Source: Arthrobacter sp. V1I9
Lineage (GTDB): Bacteria > Actinomycetota > Actinomycetes > Actinomycetales > Micrococcaceae
Direction of reading: 5' to 3'
Length of the DNA: 64,000 nucleotides
NCBI RefSeq assembly: GCF_030817075.1
Contig: NZ_JAUSYU010000001.1
Location: 806,001-870,000 of the forward strand
The position numbers and the translations under genes were made by a program. Positions 1 to 7,403 of the stretch are shown here, piece after piece. The first letter of the stretch is position 1. The number at the start of each line of letters is the position of its first letter. The notes under the pieces were generated by a model. The model saw only the letters and a list, made by a program, of their open reading frames with translations. It was not told the origin of the DNA and made no database searches.

Positions 1-725
1 GACAGACCAACCCAATCCACGACGTCGTCCCCGGGATAGTAGGGGGTGTAGGCGTCGTCGTCGAAGTTCCACACCCCGTTGCCGTCGGTGTCCAGGGCCC
101 CGAGGGCCCCGCCGGTGGGTGCGGTGGCAGACGGGTCCCGGAAGGGGTAGTCCTCAGCTGAGGTTGGGGACCACACCAGCACCGCATCCTCGAGCTTGTC
201 GTCCAACGCAGCCGCGAGCACCCGGAACGCCTCCCGGTAGGCTTCGGGCTGTTGTCCCCACGGCACCCAGGGGGCGTTCATCTGGGGGCCGAAGCGCACG
301 AACACTTTGCCCTCGTAACCCTTAGCGGCATCGGCTAACTGGGCTGCGAGGGCAGCGGCCCGAGAGGTGTCTACGTCCGTCAGCGGGACTTCGGGACGGA
401 TGGTGAGCAAAGCGTGAACGCCCTCGGCTGCGACCTGACCAAAATAGCCGCGCAGGTGGCCCTGCTCCTGCTCACTCATCGGTAGAGGCACTGATTGCCC
501 GTAGAGCGCTGCCGGCACCCCGAAGCGCTCCGCGTGTCCGGCAGCGGAATCTGTTGCCCAGTCCAACAACGCCCCTAGATAAGGCTCCCGGTCCGACGGC
601 GGGGTGGTTTCGGTCTGTTCTGCAGCTCCGGCGGGCGCCGGCACCATGAGGAGCAGCGCCATCAGCAACGGAACGAGCACGGCCAGCATTGCTGGGGGCG
701 GGAACCGCCGGAGGGTGGGCCTCAT
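1..725 (-). CDS. GH26-like secreted glycoside hydrolase (3' end outside window)
   Basis: The readable part is about 241 residues and runs off the left edge. It begins with a hydrophobic signal peptide ending near A-G-A-A (about residue 35). What follows resembles family 26 mannanase/glucanase barrels: VRFGPQMNAPWVPWG around residues 143-157 matches the strand-4 motif of GH26, and YYPGDDVVDWVG near the cut end matches another conserved GH26 stretch. The start at 725 has AGGGAGAAC just upstream. In active GH26 enzymes the acid/base is Glu in an H-E-x-N-type motif; here residue 148 is Gln (codon 282-284), so catalysis is doubtful. It could be a carbohydrate-binding pseudo-enzyme. Family fairly sure, substrate unknown. 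Confidence 0.7.
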   Translation of the reverse strand, partial: MRPTLRRFPPPAMLAVLVPLLMALLLMVPAPAGAAEQTETTPPSDREPYLGALLDWATDSAAGHAERFGVPAALYGQSVPLPMSEQEQGHLRGYFGQVAAEGVHALLTIRPEVPLTDVDTSRAAALAAQLADAAKGYEGKVFVRFGPQMNAPWVPWGQQPEAYREAFRVLAAALDDKLEDAVLVWSPTSAEDYPFRDPSATAPTGGALGALDTDGNGVWNFDDDAYTPYYPGDDVVDWVGL

Positions 726-1140
726 GTTCTCCCTAAGGATCGGTCTCAGTAAGTACTATCCTGCCCTGTCCTGGGCCCCTGCAGATCATCGCCGGATAAG
801 GCACCCAGTGCCAGGCTGTTTTGCTGGTCGATCGGCGCGTTGAACTGCGGCATGAATCAACACCACTTCATCCCGGGTTGCGACGTTTGTGAGGAGCCGT
901 CCAAGCTGCTGCCAATCACCCAAGCCAAGTATTCCGTTTCCTAGAGACAAGTACCGCAATACGCGGGTGAACGGGTTTGAACCTGGCTACAGTGAAGCAT
1001 GGCGCAGGTTTTAGCCCGTAAGCACGGGTGACGCAGACGGCCAAGCCGATGCATGTAACGCTGCCGGCCGCCGACGGCCAGCACTCCGATTGTCCTCATC
1101 AGTTCGTGGGACGCTGCGACGCGTGCAGCTCGCTGGAGAC
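726..1140. other. Intergenic region, no gene recognised
   Basis: No coding frame here looks genuine on either strand. The right part (about 1000-1080) can form small hairpins but matches no riboswitch I know, and no plus-strand gene follows. Near 747-760 there is a weak half-match (AGTAAGTACT) to the inverted repeat annotated at 5626, 11055 and 24689. Confidence 0.4.
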
Positions 1141-1174
1141 AAGGAACGACGGCGGTCAGCCGCCGTCGTTCCTT
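1141..1174 (-). terminator. Hairpin terminator after the CAP-domain gene
   Basis: Perfect 15-bp inverted repeat (1141-1155 with 1160-1174, loop TCAG) starting four bases past the stop codon of the CAP gene. There is no long U tract on the minus side, so efficiency is uncertain. Confidence 0.7.
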
Positions 1175-1177
1175 TGC

Positions 1178-2098
1178 TTACTTCGCGTAGGTGGCGAAGT
1201 TTTGGGTGGCAACCAACTGCGCACCGTACGGGGAACCGGCGGAGAGCCGGGCCGAACCGAAGCCAAAGTCGGTCAGCTCGGCGTTGAGCATGTTGGCGTT
1301 GTGGCCCGGGGAGGCCTTCCACGCGGCAAAGAGCGCATCGGCGTCGGCGTTCACGGCGATGTTCTCCGCGGCACGGGTCCAGCCGGACGGGATCTGCGCG
1401 CTCGCGTCCGGGTTGTGCCGGAAGCCGGCGCGGCCCTGGGAGTTGATGTCCCTCATCATGGTGGTCGACCAGTTCTGTGCCACGGTTTCGAGCCCGGTGT
1501 TGTAGCGCAGCGCGGTGCGGCCGTTGGCCACCCGGTATTGATTGATGAGCTCGAAGGACCGCAGGGCCACGGCGTTGGACGGCGTGTCGCCGACGGCGGG
1601 AGCCGCGGGAGCCGGTGCCGCCGGAGCCGGGGCGGGCGCAGCCGGCGCAGCGCGTACCGGGGCCGGAGCCGAGGGGGCTGCCACTGCGGGGGCGGGCGCG
1701 GCGGGAGCGGGAACTTTAGCCGGGGCGGGGGTAGGCTTTGCGGGAGCCGGCGCCTGAGCCGGGGTCGCGGGAGCGGGAGCCTTGGCTGGGGCCGGGGCAG
1801 ACTTTGCGGGAACAGCAGCGGGAGACGACGTCGTCGGAGCGGCTGCAGGAGCGGATTTTGACGGAGACGGTGCAGCCGTCCGGGCCGTGGCAGTTGCGGA
1901 AGGCTTCGCAGAAGACGGGGCTTGGGCGTTGGCGGTGATCCAGTTCCACCAGCCGAGGGGCCAGGAAGTGGCGCCGGCGGGAGCGGAAGCGCCGACGAGC
2001 AGCCCGCCGGCCAGAGCGAGGGTGAGCATGGGGGCAAGGATAGGTCTCTTGTCTTTTAGCACTCGAAGAACAGTACTGACGTTCACGCCACACTGCAC
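1178..2098 (-). CDS. Secreted CAP/SCP-domain protein with Pro-Ala linker
   Basis: 306 residues from a GTG start. A signal peptide (hydrophobic core about 21-38, ending A-P-A-G-A) is followed by a Pro/Ala-rich low-complexity linker (about 55-170) and a C-terminal CAP (SCP/PR-1-like) domain. CAP hallmarks are FRHNPD, GWTRAAENIA and SPGHNANML, which supply the usual two His and Glu of the cavity. Bacterial CAP proteins of this YkwD type are extracellular; their biochemical role is mostly unknown. The linker suggests the domain is held away from, or threads through, the wall. A downstream hairpin closes the unit. The exact start among several in-frame GTG codons is uncertain. Confidence 0.85.
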   Translation of the reverse strand: MQCGVNVSTVLRVLKDKRPILAPMLTLALAGGLLVGASAPAGATSWPLGWWNWITANAQAPSSAKPSATATARTAAPSPSKSAPAAAPTTSSPAAVPAKSAPAPAKAPAPATPAQAPAPAKPTPAPAKVPAPAAPAPAVAAPSAPAPVRAAPAAPAPAPAAPAPAAPAVGDTPSNAVALRSFELINQYRVANGRTALRYNTGLETVAQNWSTTMMRDINSQGRAGFRHNPDASAQIPSGWTRAAENIAVNADADALFAAWKASPGHNANMLNAELTDFGFGSARLSAGSPYGAQLVATQNFATYAK

Positions 2099-2134
2099 AT
2101 TGAGTGATGTTGCTCACTCCGGCAAAAGCAACTC

Positions 2135-2956
2135 CTACTTCGTGGCTGCGTCCAGCTGGCCGGACCAGTACCGGGGGAGGCGGTCATATGGATTCGGGGC
2201 GTCGTCGTCGGTCACGTAAATCTTGTCAGCTCCCTGCTGGCGGGCGCGGTCCACCACGCCGCCGAACTGGTCCTGCGGGGCATCAATGACAATGTGCCAC
2301 ACCTCGGTGTCTGTCTCCGCCTGAAGCCAGTCCTGGGGTGTCCGCGTGCTGAAGTAATGATCCGCTGAATCCTCGAACGTCACGATGGCATCCGCGTACT
2401 CGAAGTAGCCACGGTCGGGGATGAGCCCAGGGTTGAGCACCACCTTGCCGCCGGCTCCGTGGATCGCGGCGGAGTAGTCGGCATAGGTGCCCACCTCCTC
2501 TGGAACGGCTGCTGCTTCGTCCAGGAAGATGTTGTCGACGCCGTACCACTCACGCCACCGGTCGATTTCAGAGTAGACCTCCTTGGCGTCACGTTCGCCC
2601 CAGCCTGTAGAGACATAGCCCAGGACCCTGACACCGGCATCGCGCAGGGTCCCGATCAGCTGTACGTACGGTTCGTGCACTACCTCCCCGGGTCCGCTGT
2701 CGGCATTGACGATGACATCGCGGACCCGCGGAGCGGCCTCGATGATGGACTGCCAGTATCTGGAGTCGCTCGGATCGACGTAGCCGGGGACGGCGACGCT
2801 CAGATTGTCCAATTCGATGGTCGGGGCCGGCGGTGGATTAGGGCCTACCACGCCGCAGCCAGCCACTAGGCAAAGCACGGCAGAGGCCAAAAGGGCGGCA
2901 CCCGATCGACATGCCGTGAGCCGTACGTTGCCGGCAGTAGTGCTGGTGTTGGGCAT
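2135..2956 (-). CDS. Spherulation-specific family 4-like lipoprotein
   Basis: 273 residues. The N terminus is a lipoprotein signal ending in L-V-A-G-C, so Cys34 would be lipidated and the protein tethered to the outer face of the membrane. The rest matches the spherulin-4 family, predicted to be a TIM-barrel related to polysaccharide-cleaving enzymes: VAVPGYVDPSD near the start, GYVSTGWGERD, then WYGVDNIFLDEAAAV with acidic residues at strand ends, and a late VTDDDAPNPYDRLP. Length fits the family. It ends just before the CAP gene and is read the same way, so the two may be co-transcribed. Substrate unknown. Confidence 0.8.
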   Translation of the reverse strand: MPNTSTTAGNVRLTACRSGAALLASAVLCLVAGCGVVGPNPPPAPTIELDNLSVAVPGYVDPSDSRYWQSIIEAAPRVRDVIVNADSGPGEVVHEPYVQLIGTLRDAGVRVLGYVSTGWGERDAKEVYSEIDRWREWYGVDNIFLDEAAAVPEEVGTYADYSAAIHGAGGKVVLNPGLIPDRGYFEYADAIVTFEDSADHYFSTRTPQDWLQAETDTEVWHIVIDAPQDQFGGVVDRARQQGADKIYVTDDDAPNPYDRLPRYWSGQLDAATK

Positions 2957-3237
2957 CTTCGCGGTCCAATCCGTCTCGTCTGTCTGCTGGCAGATAGGCG
3001 AGCAGCATAACCCCGCCGCCCTGAGAAAAACTTGTGAAGCTGAACCCGCCGGTTAACAAGCGGTGAAGCGGCGTCCGCCGTCGTACGAAAAATTTCTCAG
3101 TAGAACCCCTTTACGAGCCCCGGGGCAATTTACTAAAGTCTGTTCTTGTCATAGTCCGGATGGGCGCTAGGGGGCGTCCGGGAAGGGGGAGTGCATCACC
3201 GCTGACCTATACCAGAAGACAATTGACCACTACGCAG
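2957..3237. other. Intergenic region with possible small RNA
   Basis: No convincing long ORF. The part from about 3120 to 3261 ends in a strong plus-strand terminator although no plus-strand gene precedes it, which suggests a short non-coding or leader transcript. A minute GTG ORF (V-H-H-R, at 3192) sits behind a GGAAGGGGGA ribosome-binding sequence. The upstream promoter of the spherulin-like lipoprotein must also lie here. Confidence 0.3.
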
Positions 3238-3261
3238 AAAGCCCCTCCTAGGAGGGGCTTT
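3238..3261 (+). terminator. Rho-independent terminator without an upstream gene
   Basis: AAAGCCCCTCC (3238-3248) pairs with GGAGGGGCTTT (3251-3261) and is followed by CCTTTG. The A-stem-T layout works on either strand, so it may instead or also stop the convergent minus-strand unit that ends at 3306. Confidence 0.75.
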
Positions 3262-3305
3262 CCTTTGTCCCGGGGTTTTTGCCCACCCGGGATTTTGCAG
3301 CATGT

Positions 3306-3455
3306 TTAGCTGTTGCCGGTGTGCACGATGCTGTCGCTGTCTTGTTCACTTGCGGGGGCGTCTGCGAGGCCGGCGGGTGTGAGGTCAAGGTCCTCAAGCC
3401 CGGCCAGGTGGATGTGCCCGTCTTTGGGCCCGGTGGTGTTGTTGATGAAAGTCAT
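3306..3455 (-). CDS. Possible separately translated 49-residue peptide
   Basis: ATG at 3455 lies nine bases after CAAAGGAAT, a much stronger start than the TTG used for the longer frame. The peptide is soluble, acidic and free of Cys, beginning MTFINNTTGPKDGHIHL and ending D-S-I-V-H-T-G-N-S. Its size and the excellent ribosome binding site would suit a peptide precursor, but no modification enzyme is adjacent. It may simply be the tail of the zinc-ribbon protein. Confidence 0.35.
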   Translation of the reverse strand: MTFINNTTGPKDGHIHLAGLEDLDLTPAGLADAPASEQDSDSIVHTGNS

Positions 3456-3719
3456 GTTCTGGGTATTCCTTTGCTCTGTCCTGGGTTCGAATAATAGCCC
3501 GGGTAGGGCTGCGACGTGATCCGCGGTGGTGTCCATAACGCGTGAGAAGCGGCACTGCGAACAGCGGACGGCGACGGCGAGTGTCCCGCTTTGCCTGCCT
3601 CTGACGGCCGGGAATTCAGCCACGAGGTGCAGGTCGGTGTCACAGCTTGCGCACCACGGGCGTTTCCCGCGGGGCTGGTGGACGTCCCAGGGAACGTACG
3701 TGTCCGTTGGCGTCGTCAA
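3306..3719 (-). CDS. Small CxxC zinc-ribbon protein with acidic tail
   Basis: About 137 residues if the TTG four bases past the preceding gene's stop is used. Two knuckles, C-A-S-C and C-S-Q-C about 30 residues apart, suggest a zinc ribbon; the middle reads RCSQCRFSRVMDTTADHVAALPG. The C-terminal 49 residues are acidic and start at an in-frame ATG (3455) that has a better ribosome binding site (CAAAGGAAT) than the TTG, so the tail may be made separately. The gene follows the 83-residue protein with almost no gap and is probably co-transcribed. I do not recognise the family; a nucleic-acid or metal-related role is only a guess. Confidence 0.55.
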   Translation of the reverse strand: MTTPTDTYVPWDVHQPRGKRPWCASCDTDLHLVAEFPAVRGRQSGTLAVAVRCSQCRFSRVMDTTADHVAALPGLLFEPRTEQRNTQNMTFINNTTGPKDGHIHLAGLEDLDLTPAGLADAPASEQDSDSIVHTGNS

Positions 3720-3724
3720 TATGC

Positions 3725-3976
3725 TCAGACCAGGGCCGGGTAGCTGGTCAGGATGTAATCCGCAGCAGCCGGTCCGGTCATGCGCAGCGGGTTTCCCGGA
3801 TCTACCAGTTTTGCCATCGCGTCCCAGAAGGCGTGCTCCGCCTGTGGTGTTTCCTGGGGTACGTTGCACCAGCTGGTGTACAGGCCATAGAAGGCGTCCC
3901 GGCTGAGCGTAGTGCCGGTTTCGGGGTCTTGGTAGGTGGCTTCGGTGAGGAATCGATCGAACTGTGATTGCGCCAT
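3725..3976 (-). CDS. Small protein resembling a primase C-terminal helical domain
   Basis: 83 residues with a coherent, soluble composition. The stretch SRDAFYGLYTSWCNVP, followed by spaced hydrophobics, resembles the short DNA-binding tail of phage and plasmid primases (pattern l-Y-x-x-y-x-x-W-C-x-x-x-x). No helicase or primase core is nearby, so this would be a stand-alone version. The zinc-ribbon gene follows five bases later, suggesting a two-gene unit. The family link is tentative. Confidence 0.6.
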   Translation of the reverse strand: MAQSQFDRFLTEATYQDPETGTTLSRDAFYGLYTSWCNVPQETPQAEHAFWDAMAKLVDPGNPLRMTGPAAADYILTSYPALV

Positions 3977-4175
3977 TGCGGCTCTTCTCAGCAGGGTGCA
4001 GTAATCCGCCGTGGGCTACAGCAGCCAAGCTCGATGTCCTGCACGGGACAACAAGCGAACCACCAGCTTATCAGGGCCCTCGCGCTCTTCCGGACCAAAA
4101 GAGACCTTGGACCGTTAGGAAACCTCAAGGTTCGGTCGCAGGGTTCCCCCAGCATCCATTCCGTACCGTCCAAGC

Positions 4176-4667
4176 ATGACCACCACCACCACTTCACTGC
4201 ACAAGGCCAGCTGCCCCCAGCCGGGCGCGACGTCAGGCTGGATAAGCGCCCCAAGTTCCCCCACGCCCCTCTTGGACCACGCGGTGCTGGAGAGATTGCG
4301 CGAGGACCTCAGTGAGTACGATGTCTGGAGGGTGTTTGTCCAGAACTTCATCACGGCCCTGCCGCTGAGGATCGAAAAGGTTCGTGTCGCGTTGACTACC
4401 GGCGATGCCGATGGGGCCATGGATGCTGTCCTCAGCCTCAAGACGGCCAGCCAGATGGTGGGCGCCGAACGGCTCGCGGCCCTGGCCGCTGACCTTGAGG
4501 CGGCCCAGCGTGAGGGGATCCGGGTTGCCGATCCGGCTGTTGCCCTTCCCCGGCTCGCCGTGGACTACCTGCACCGGATCAAGCAACGTGCCGGACAAAC
4601 GTCCTACGCCCTGCGGACGCACCTGGATACAGCCCGGCAACCGCGGACCATCAACAGCCAGCCCTAG
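4176..4667 (+). CDS. Hpt-like protein lacking the phospho-accepting histidine
   Basis: 163 residues. After a Ser/Thr/Pro-rich leader (about 1-30), residues 34-150 look like a histidine phosphotransfer four-helix bundle: VWRVFVQNFITALPLRIEKV then LSLKTASQMVGAERLAALAADLE. The canonical A-H-x-L-K-G box is here V-L-S-L-K-T, so Leu86 stands where the phosphorylated His should be. It therefore probably binds a partner without carrying phosphate. A clear paralogue with the same substitution lies at 23935-24348. No ribosome binding site is visible close to the ATG. It converges on a GAF-ANTAR gene, as its paralogue neighbours two. Function unknown. Confidence 0.7.
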   Translation: MTTTTTSLHKASCPQPGATSGWISAPSSPTPLLDHAVLERLREDLSEYDVWRVFVQNFITALPLRIEKVRVALTTGDADGAMDAVLSLKTASQMVGAERLAALAADLEAAQREGIRVADPAVALPRLAVDYLHRIKQRAGQTSYALRTHLDTARQPRTINSQP

Positions 4668-4730
4668 CTGTGGGAACTGGCATGCCGCTGCCGTGCTTCG
4701 CGTAGTGCGCGGGCACGTCGCCCGCCGTGA

Positions 4731-5549
4731 TCAGACCTCGAACCGGGTCCCCGGGGCGCCGCTTGGAAGATTGGCCAGGAATCCCTCGGCCACCTCGCGC
4801 ACCTGCAGGCCCCGGCGGGTTGAGGCGCCGGCCAGCATGTTGAACGCGTCCGGATAGGAACAGCGGTTCCGGCCCATGATCACGCCGCAGGCCACGTCGA
4901 TGGAGGTCCGGCTTTCCAGGACGGCCTTCAAATTGTCCCCGGCTGCACGGGCGCTCCGGACCTCAAGGGCCACCCTCAGGCTTTTCCCCGCCACACCCGC
5001 CAACCACGTTGCCTGGATGACCGCTTCGGGTACGAACCGGACCTCCGGCGGGGCAAAGAACGCCAGCGCGCAGGACATTCCGGCGTCGAGCCGGACCGGA
5101 GCGGCGAGGACCTCGCCGTAGCCGGCGTCGAGGCACCGCCGCCGGTAATCCTGCCACCACAGGGGAGTGCCGCCGTCGGCCTCCACAACAACGGGACTGC
5201 CTGCCTCCATCGCCTGGGCAAGGGGACCGTCGTCGAGATCCTCCTCAACTCCCGCAAGGGCAGCTGCCCGGCCGTTGTTGGCCGCCCGGATCGGAGCGCC
5301 CTGCGGCGGGGTGAGGGTAGCGGCGCAGTCGATCTGGACCCCGATGTACCCCGTGAGGGCCACTGCCGCGGTCTCGGCCAGCCGCCGCAAGGAGTCAACG
5401 TCGGTCGCTGCGCCCGTGACCAGGTCCAGCAGGAACCCGGACGGCTCATGCCACGGCTCCAAGCCGGCGGAGCCCGGCGTCGCCCGCCTTCCGCCGTCGG
5501 CCTTCAGGGCCGTGCTGCTGGTGTCCGCCACATCTACCGTCACCGTCAC
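4731..5549 (-). CDS. GAF-ANTAR domain RNA-binding regulator
   Basis: 272 residues. Residues about 35-195 form a GAF sensor domain (GYIGVQIDCAATL, then DDGPLAQAMEAGSPVVVE and VLAAPVRLDAGMSCALAFFA). Residues about 205-262 form an ANTAR domain with the usual three-helix pattern: LKAVLESRTSIDVACGVIMG, then NMLAGASTRRGLQVREVAEGFL. ANTAR proteins bind paired hexaloop hairpins in mRNA leaders and prevent termination; the signal sensed by this GAF is unknown. A 17-bp inverted repeat lies 77-93 bases upstream of the start. Related GAF-ANTAR genes occur at 21032 and 22130. Confidence 0.88.
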   Translation of the reverse strand: MTVTVDVADTSSTALKADGGRRATPGSAGLEPWHEPSGFLLDLVTGAATDVDSLRRLAETAAVALTGYIGVQIDCAATLTPPQGAPIRAANNGRAAALAGVEEDLDDGPLAQAMEAGSPVVVEADGGTPLWWQDYRRRCLDAGYGEVLAAPVRLDAGMSCALAFFAPPEVRFVPEAVIQATWLAGVAGKSLRVALEVRSARAAGDNLKAVLESRTSIDVACGVIMGRNRCSYPDAFNMLAGASTRRGLQVREVAEGFLANLPSGAPGTRFEV

Positions 5550-5625
5550 GCCCCTTTCGAACCTCGCCCGCGCAAGAATTCGCGAACTGCACTTCGAATC
5601 TAGGGTGGGGCCGCCGGGGAGGGCA

Positions 5626-5642
5626 CGAGTAGCGGGTACTCG
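5626..5642. promoter_or_regulatory. Inverted repeat CGAGTA-N5-TACTCG, copy 1
   Basis: Perfect 6-bp arms with a 5-bp spacer (GCGGG), between the GAF-ANTAR gene start and the end of the NmrA-like gene. The same arms and spacer length recur at 24689 and, with one mismatch, at 11055. Each copy is followed by an AT-rich run. Likely an operator or promoter element; the regulator is unknown. Confidence 0.55.
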
Positions 5643-5666
5643 AATTTCCCCCGCCCCCTGCTGGGG

Positions 5667-6416
5667 CTACTTGTTGTGGTGCGTTTCCAGCCACTCCTGG
5701 AACGTCTGGCGTCCGACGTCGGCACCCGCCTTGGGAATCAGCCCGCCCTTCCGCATGGCCTTGCCCATGCGGCCGGGAACATTCAACTGCACGATGCGCT
5801 TCCGCTTGCCCGTCTTCTGCAGGTAGGCGCGGACCAGGTCGGCAAGTTTTTCGGCGCGGGGCCCGCCGAGATCGGGGAGGCGCCCCTTGGGTCCTGCCTC
5901 TGCGGCGTTGACCAGGGCCTCGGCGACTTCCCGGGCAGCCACCGGCTGGGTGAACATGTTGGGGACCAGAACCAGCGGCCCGGCCGAGGCGGCTTTGACC
6001 ACCATCGGTACAAACTCGTGGAACTGCGTGGACCGCAGGAGGGACCAGGGAATGCCGCCGTGCCTGACTTCGTCCTCCTGCACCAGCTTGCCCGCGTACA
6101 GTCCCGAGGTGGCTTTGTCGATCCCCACGATGGATAGCGCCACATGGTGGCGGACGCCCGCCTTCTTCTCCGCCGCCAGCAGGTTCTGGGTGGCGTTGGT
6201 GTAGAAATCCACTGCCTTTTTGGTGGACATGGTCTCGACGCCGGAAACGTCAATCACAGTCTCCGTGCCCTCGAGTGCCTGGTCCAGGCCGCGGCCGTTC
6301 ACCAGGTCCACACCCTCCGAACGGCTCAGGCTGACGGCGTGGTGACCGCGCTGGCGCGCTATCTCGACGACGTGGCGCCCCACGGTACCGGTTCCCCCTG
6401 CAACGGCAATCCTCAT
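5667..6416 (-). CDS. NmrA-like NAD(P)H-binding oxidoreductase
   Basis: 249 residues from the ATG at 6416, which has AGGA eight bases upstream; longer in-frame starts lack support. The N terminus MRIAVAGGTGTVGRHVV carries the G-x-x-G-x-x-G dinucleotide-binding motif of atypical short-chain reductases. The family member pattern continues with VIDVSGVETM, HHVALSIVGID and LLRSTQFHEF, and lacks the Y-x-x-x-K pair of classical SDRs. Such proteins act as NADP-binding reductases or as redox sensors. Cytoplasmic. Substrate cannot be told. Confidence 0.85.
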   Translation of the reverse strand: MRIAVAGGTGTVGRHVVEIARQRGHHAVSLSRSEGVDLVNGRGLDQALEGTETVIDVSGVETMSTKKAVDFYTNATQNLLAAEKKAGVRHHVALSIVGIDKATSGLYAGKLVQEDEVRHGGIPWSLLRSTQFHEFVPMVVKAASAGPLVLVPNMFTQPVAAREVAEALVNAAEAGPKGRLPDLGGPRAEKLADLVRAYLQKTGKRKRIVQLNVPGRMGKAMRKGGLIPKAGADVGRQTFQEWLETHHNK

Positions 6417-6592
6417 GCAAGAAATCCTATGAGGAGTTGAGGACAAAGTGGGCAATGACTCCATTGCAAGTTTCCGAAACGCGGGCTTTTCGGGAGGGCG
6501 GGGTAGCCTTGGGGGTGAAGTAATAAGTAGCCTTAGTAAGTGGCTTCCGCAGCTGCGGAAAGCTTGGTTCGTGAAGCGCAATTTGGTTGGAG

Positions 6593-7324
6593 ATGGACGG
6601 TGTGGATGAAGAGACGGAGCGGCGGCTTGAGCTCGCTGCCACGATTGGTTTAGATCCCCGGAAACTATTGCCTGCTAATCGCGGCCGTTCCCAGTGGTCG
6701 GAGTTCGAGTTGGACGCCTACCTTCATGGGGCCCTGGCCCGGCCGAAGCTTGAACCCTTCCAGGGTGCAGACAAGCCTGCCAGCCCGAAAAAGACCCGTG
6801 AGCGTGCGGTCTCAGCACTGGGGGCGGCGGGGAGCTTCCTGCTGACTCCTGAACGTGCAGAGGCGGAACGCCTGGAGTCACTGCGGGAGACGGACCTTCT
6901 TCACAGCGGCGCGGAGGAAAGTTTTGACCGGATCGTGGCTGCCGCCCGGAAATACTTCAACGTTGGTGCTGCGTCGATGTCACTGATCGCCGAAGACGCC
7001 CAGTACTTCAAATCGGTCTTCGGGCCTCTCCGCGAAGAGACTCCCCGGCAGATTGCGCTCTGCACGGCAACTGTGGAACGCAACTCCATGCTGATCATCA
7101 ACGACACATTCAAGGACCGCCGTTTCGCGTCCAATCCGCTGGTTGTGGGGGAGCCCCATATCCGCTTTTACGCCGGGTACCCCTTGCACGGGCCGCGCGG
7201 CTGGAACATCGGAACCCTGTGCATTATCGACCACAAACCCCGGGCCTTCCCGCCATCCGAGCAGCAGGTACTCCGTACCCTCGCGGCCATCGTGCAGAGC
7301 TATATCGACGCACAGATCTCATAG
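6593..7324 (+). CDS. GAF-domain sensory protein
   Basis: About 243 residues. The N-terminal 70 residues contain ELDAYLHGALARPKLE, which resembles EVQAYVYGALSLPPIE of the 98-residue protein at 21830. Residues about 100-240 are a GAF domain of the phytochrome-like, free-standing kind: FDRIVAAARKYFNVGAASMS, LIAEDAQYFKSVFG, ETPRQIALCTATVE and GTLCIIDHKPRAF. No output domain follows, so it must signal through a partner. Start is ambiguous: TTG 6587, ATG 6593 and GTG 6602 are in frame, and the GGAG at 6589 is best spaced for the GTG. A strong hairpin follows the stop. Confidence 0.8.
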   Translation: MDGVDEETERRLELAATIGLDPRKLLPANRGRSQWSEFELDAYLHGALARPKLEPFQGADKPASPKKTRERAVSALGAAGSFLLTPERAEAERLESLRETDLLHSGAEESFDRIVAAARKYFNVGAASMSLIAEDAQYFKSVFGPLREETPRQIALCTATVERNSMLIINDTFKDRRFASNPLVVGEPHIRFYAGYPLHGPRGWNIGTLCIIDHKPRAFPPSEQQVLRTLAAIVQSYIDAQIS

Positions 7325-7339
7325 CCAGAGAGCAGACAC

Positions 7340-7377
7340 AACTACCGCCCGCGTACTGATGTACGCGGGCGGTAGTT
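7340..7377. terminator. Bidirectional hairpin terminator
   Basis: 17-bp perfect stem (7340-7356 with 7361-7377, loop TGAT) between the convergent GAF gene and the FG-GAP gene. It would serve both. Confidence 0.85.
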
Positions 7378-7403
7378 GCAGTGGTCAGGCTGAGGCAGTT
7401 GCC

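Noticed and set aside
1000..1080. Resemblance to a c-di-GMP type I riboswitch (GACGCA and small hairpins)
   Set aside because: The required GGCAAACC and receptor parts are missing and no plus-strand gene follows.
1028..1861. A long plus-strand Gly/Arg-rich frame opposite the CAP gene
   Set aside because: It is the antisense image of the Pro/Ala linker and the CAP domain.
3481..3510. GGGTTCGAAT that looks like a tRNA T-arm
   Set aside because: No acceptor or anticodon stems can be built around it, and it lies inside the small zinc-ribbon gene.
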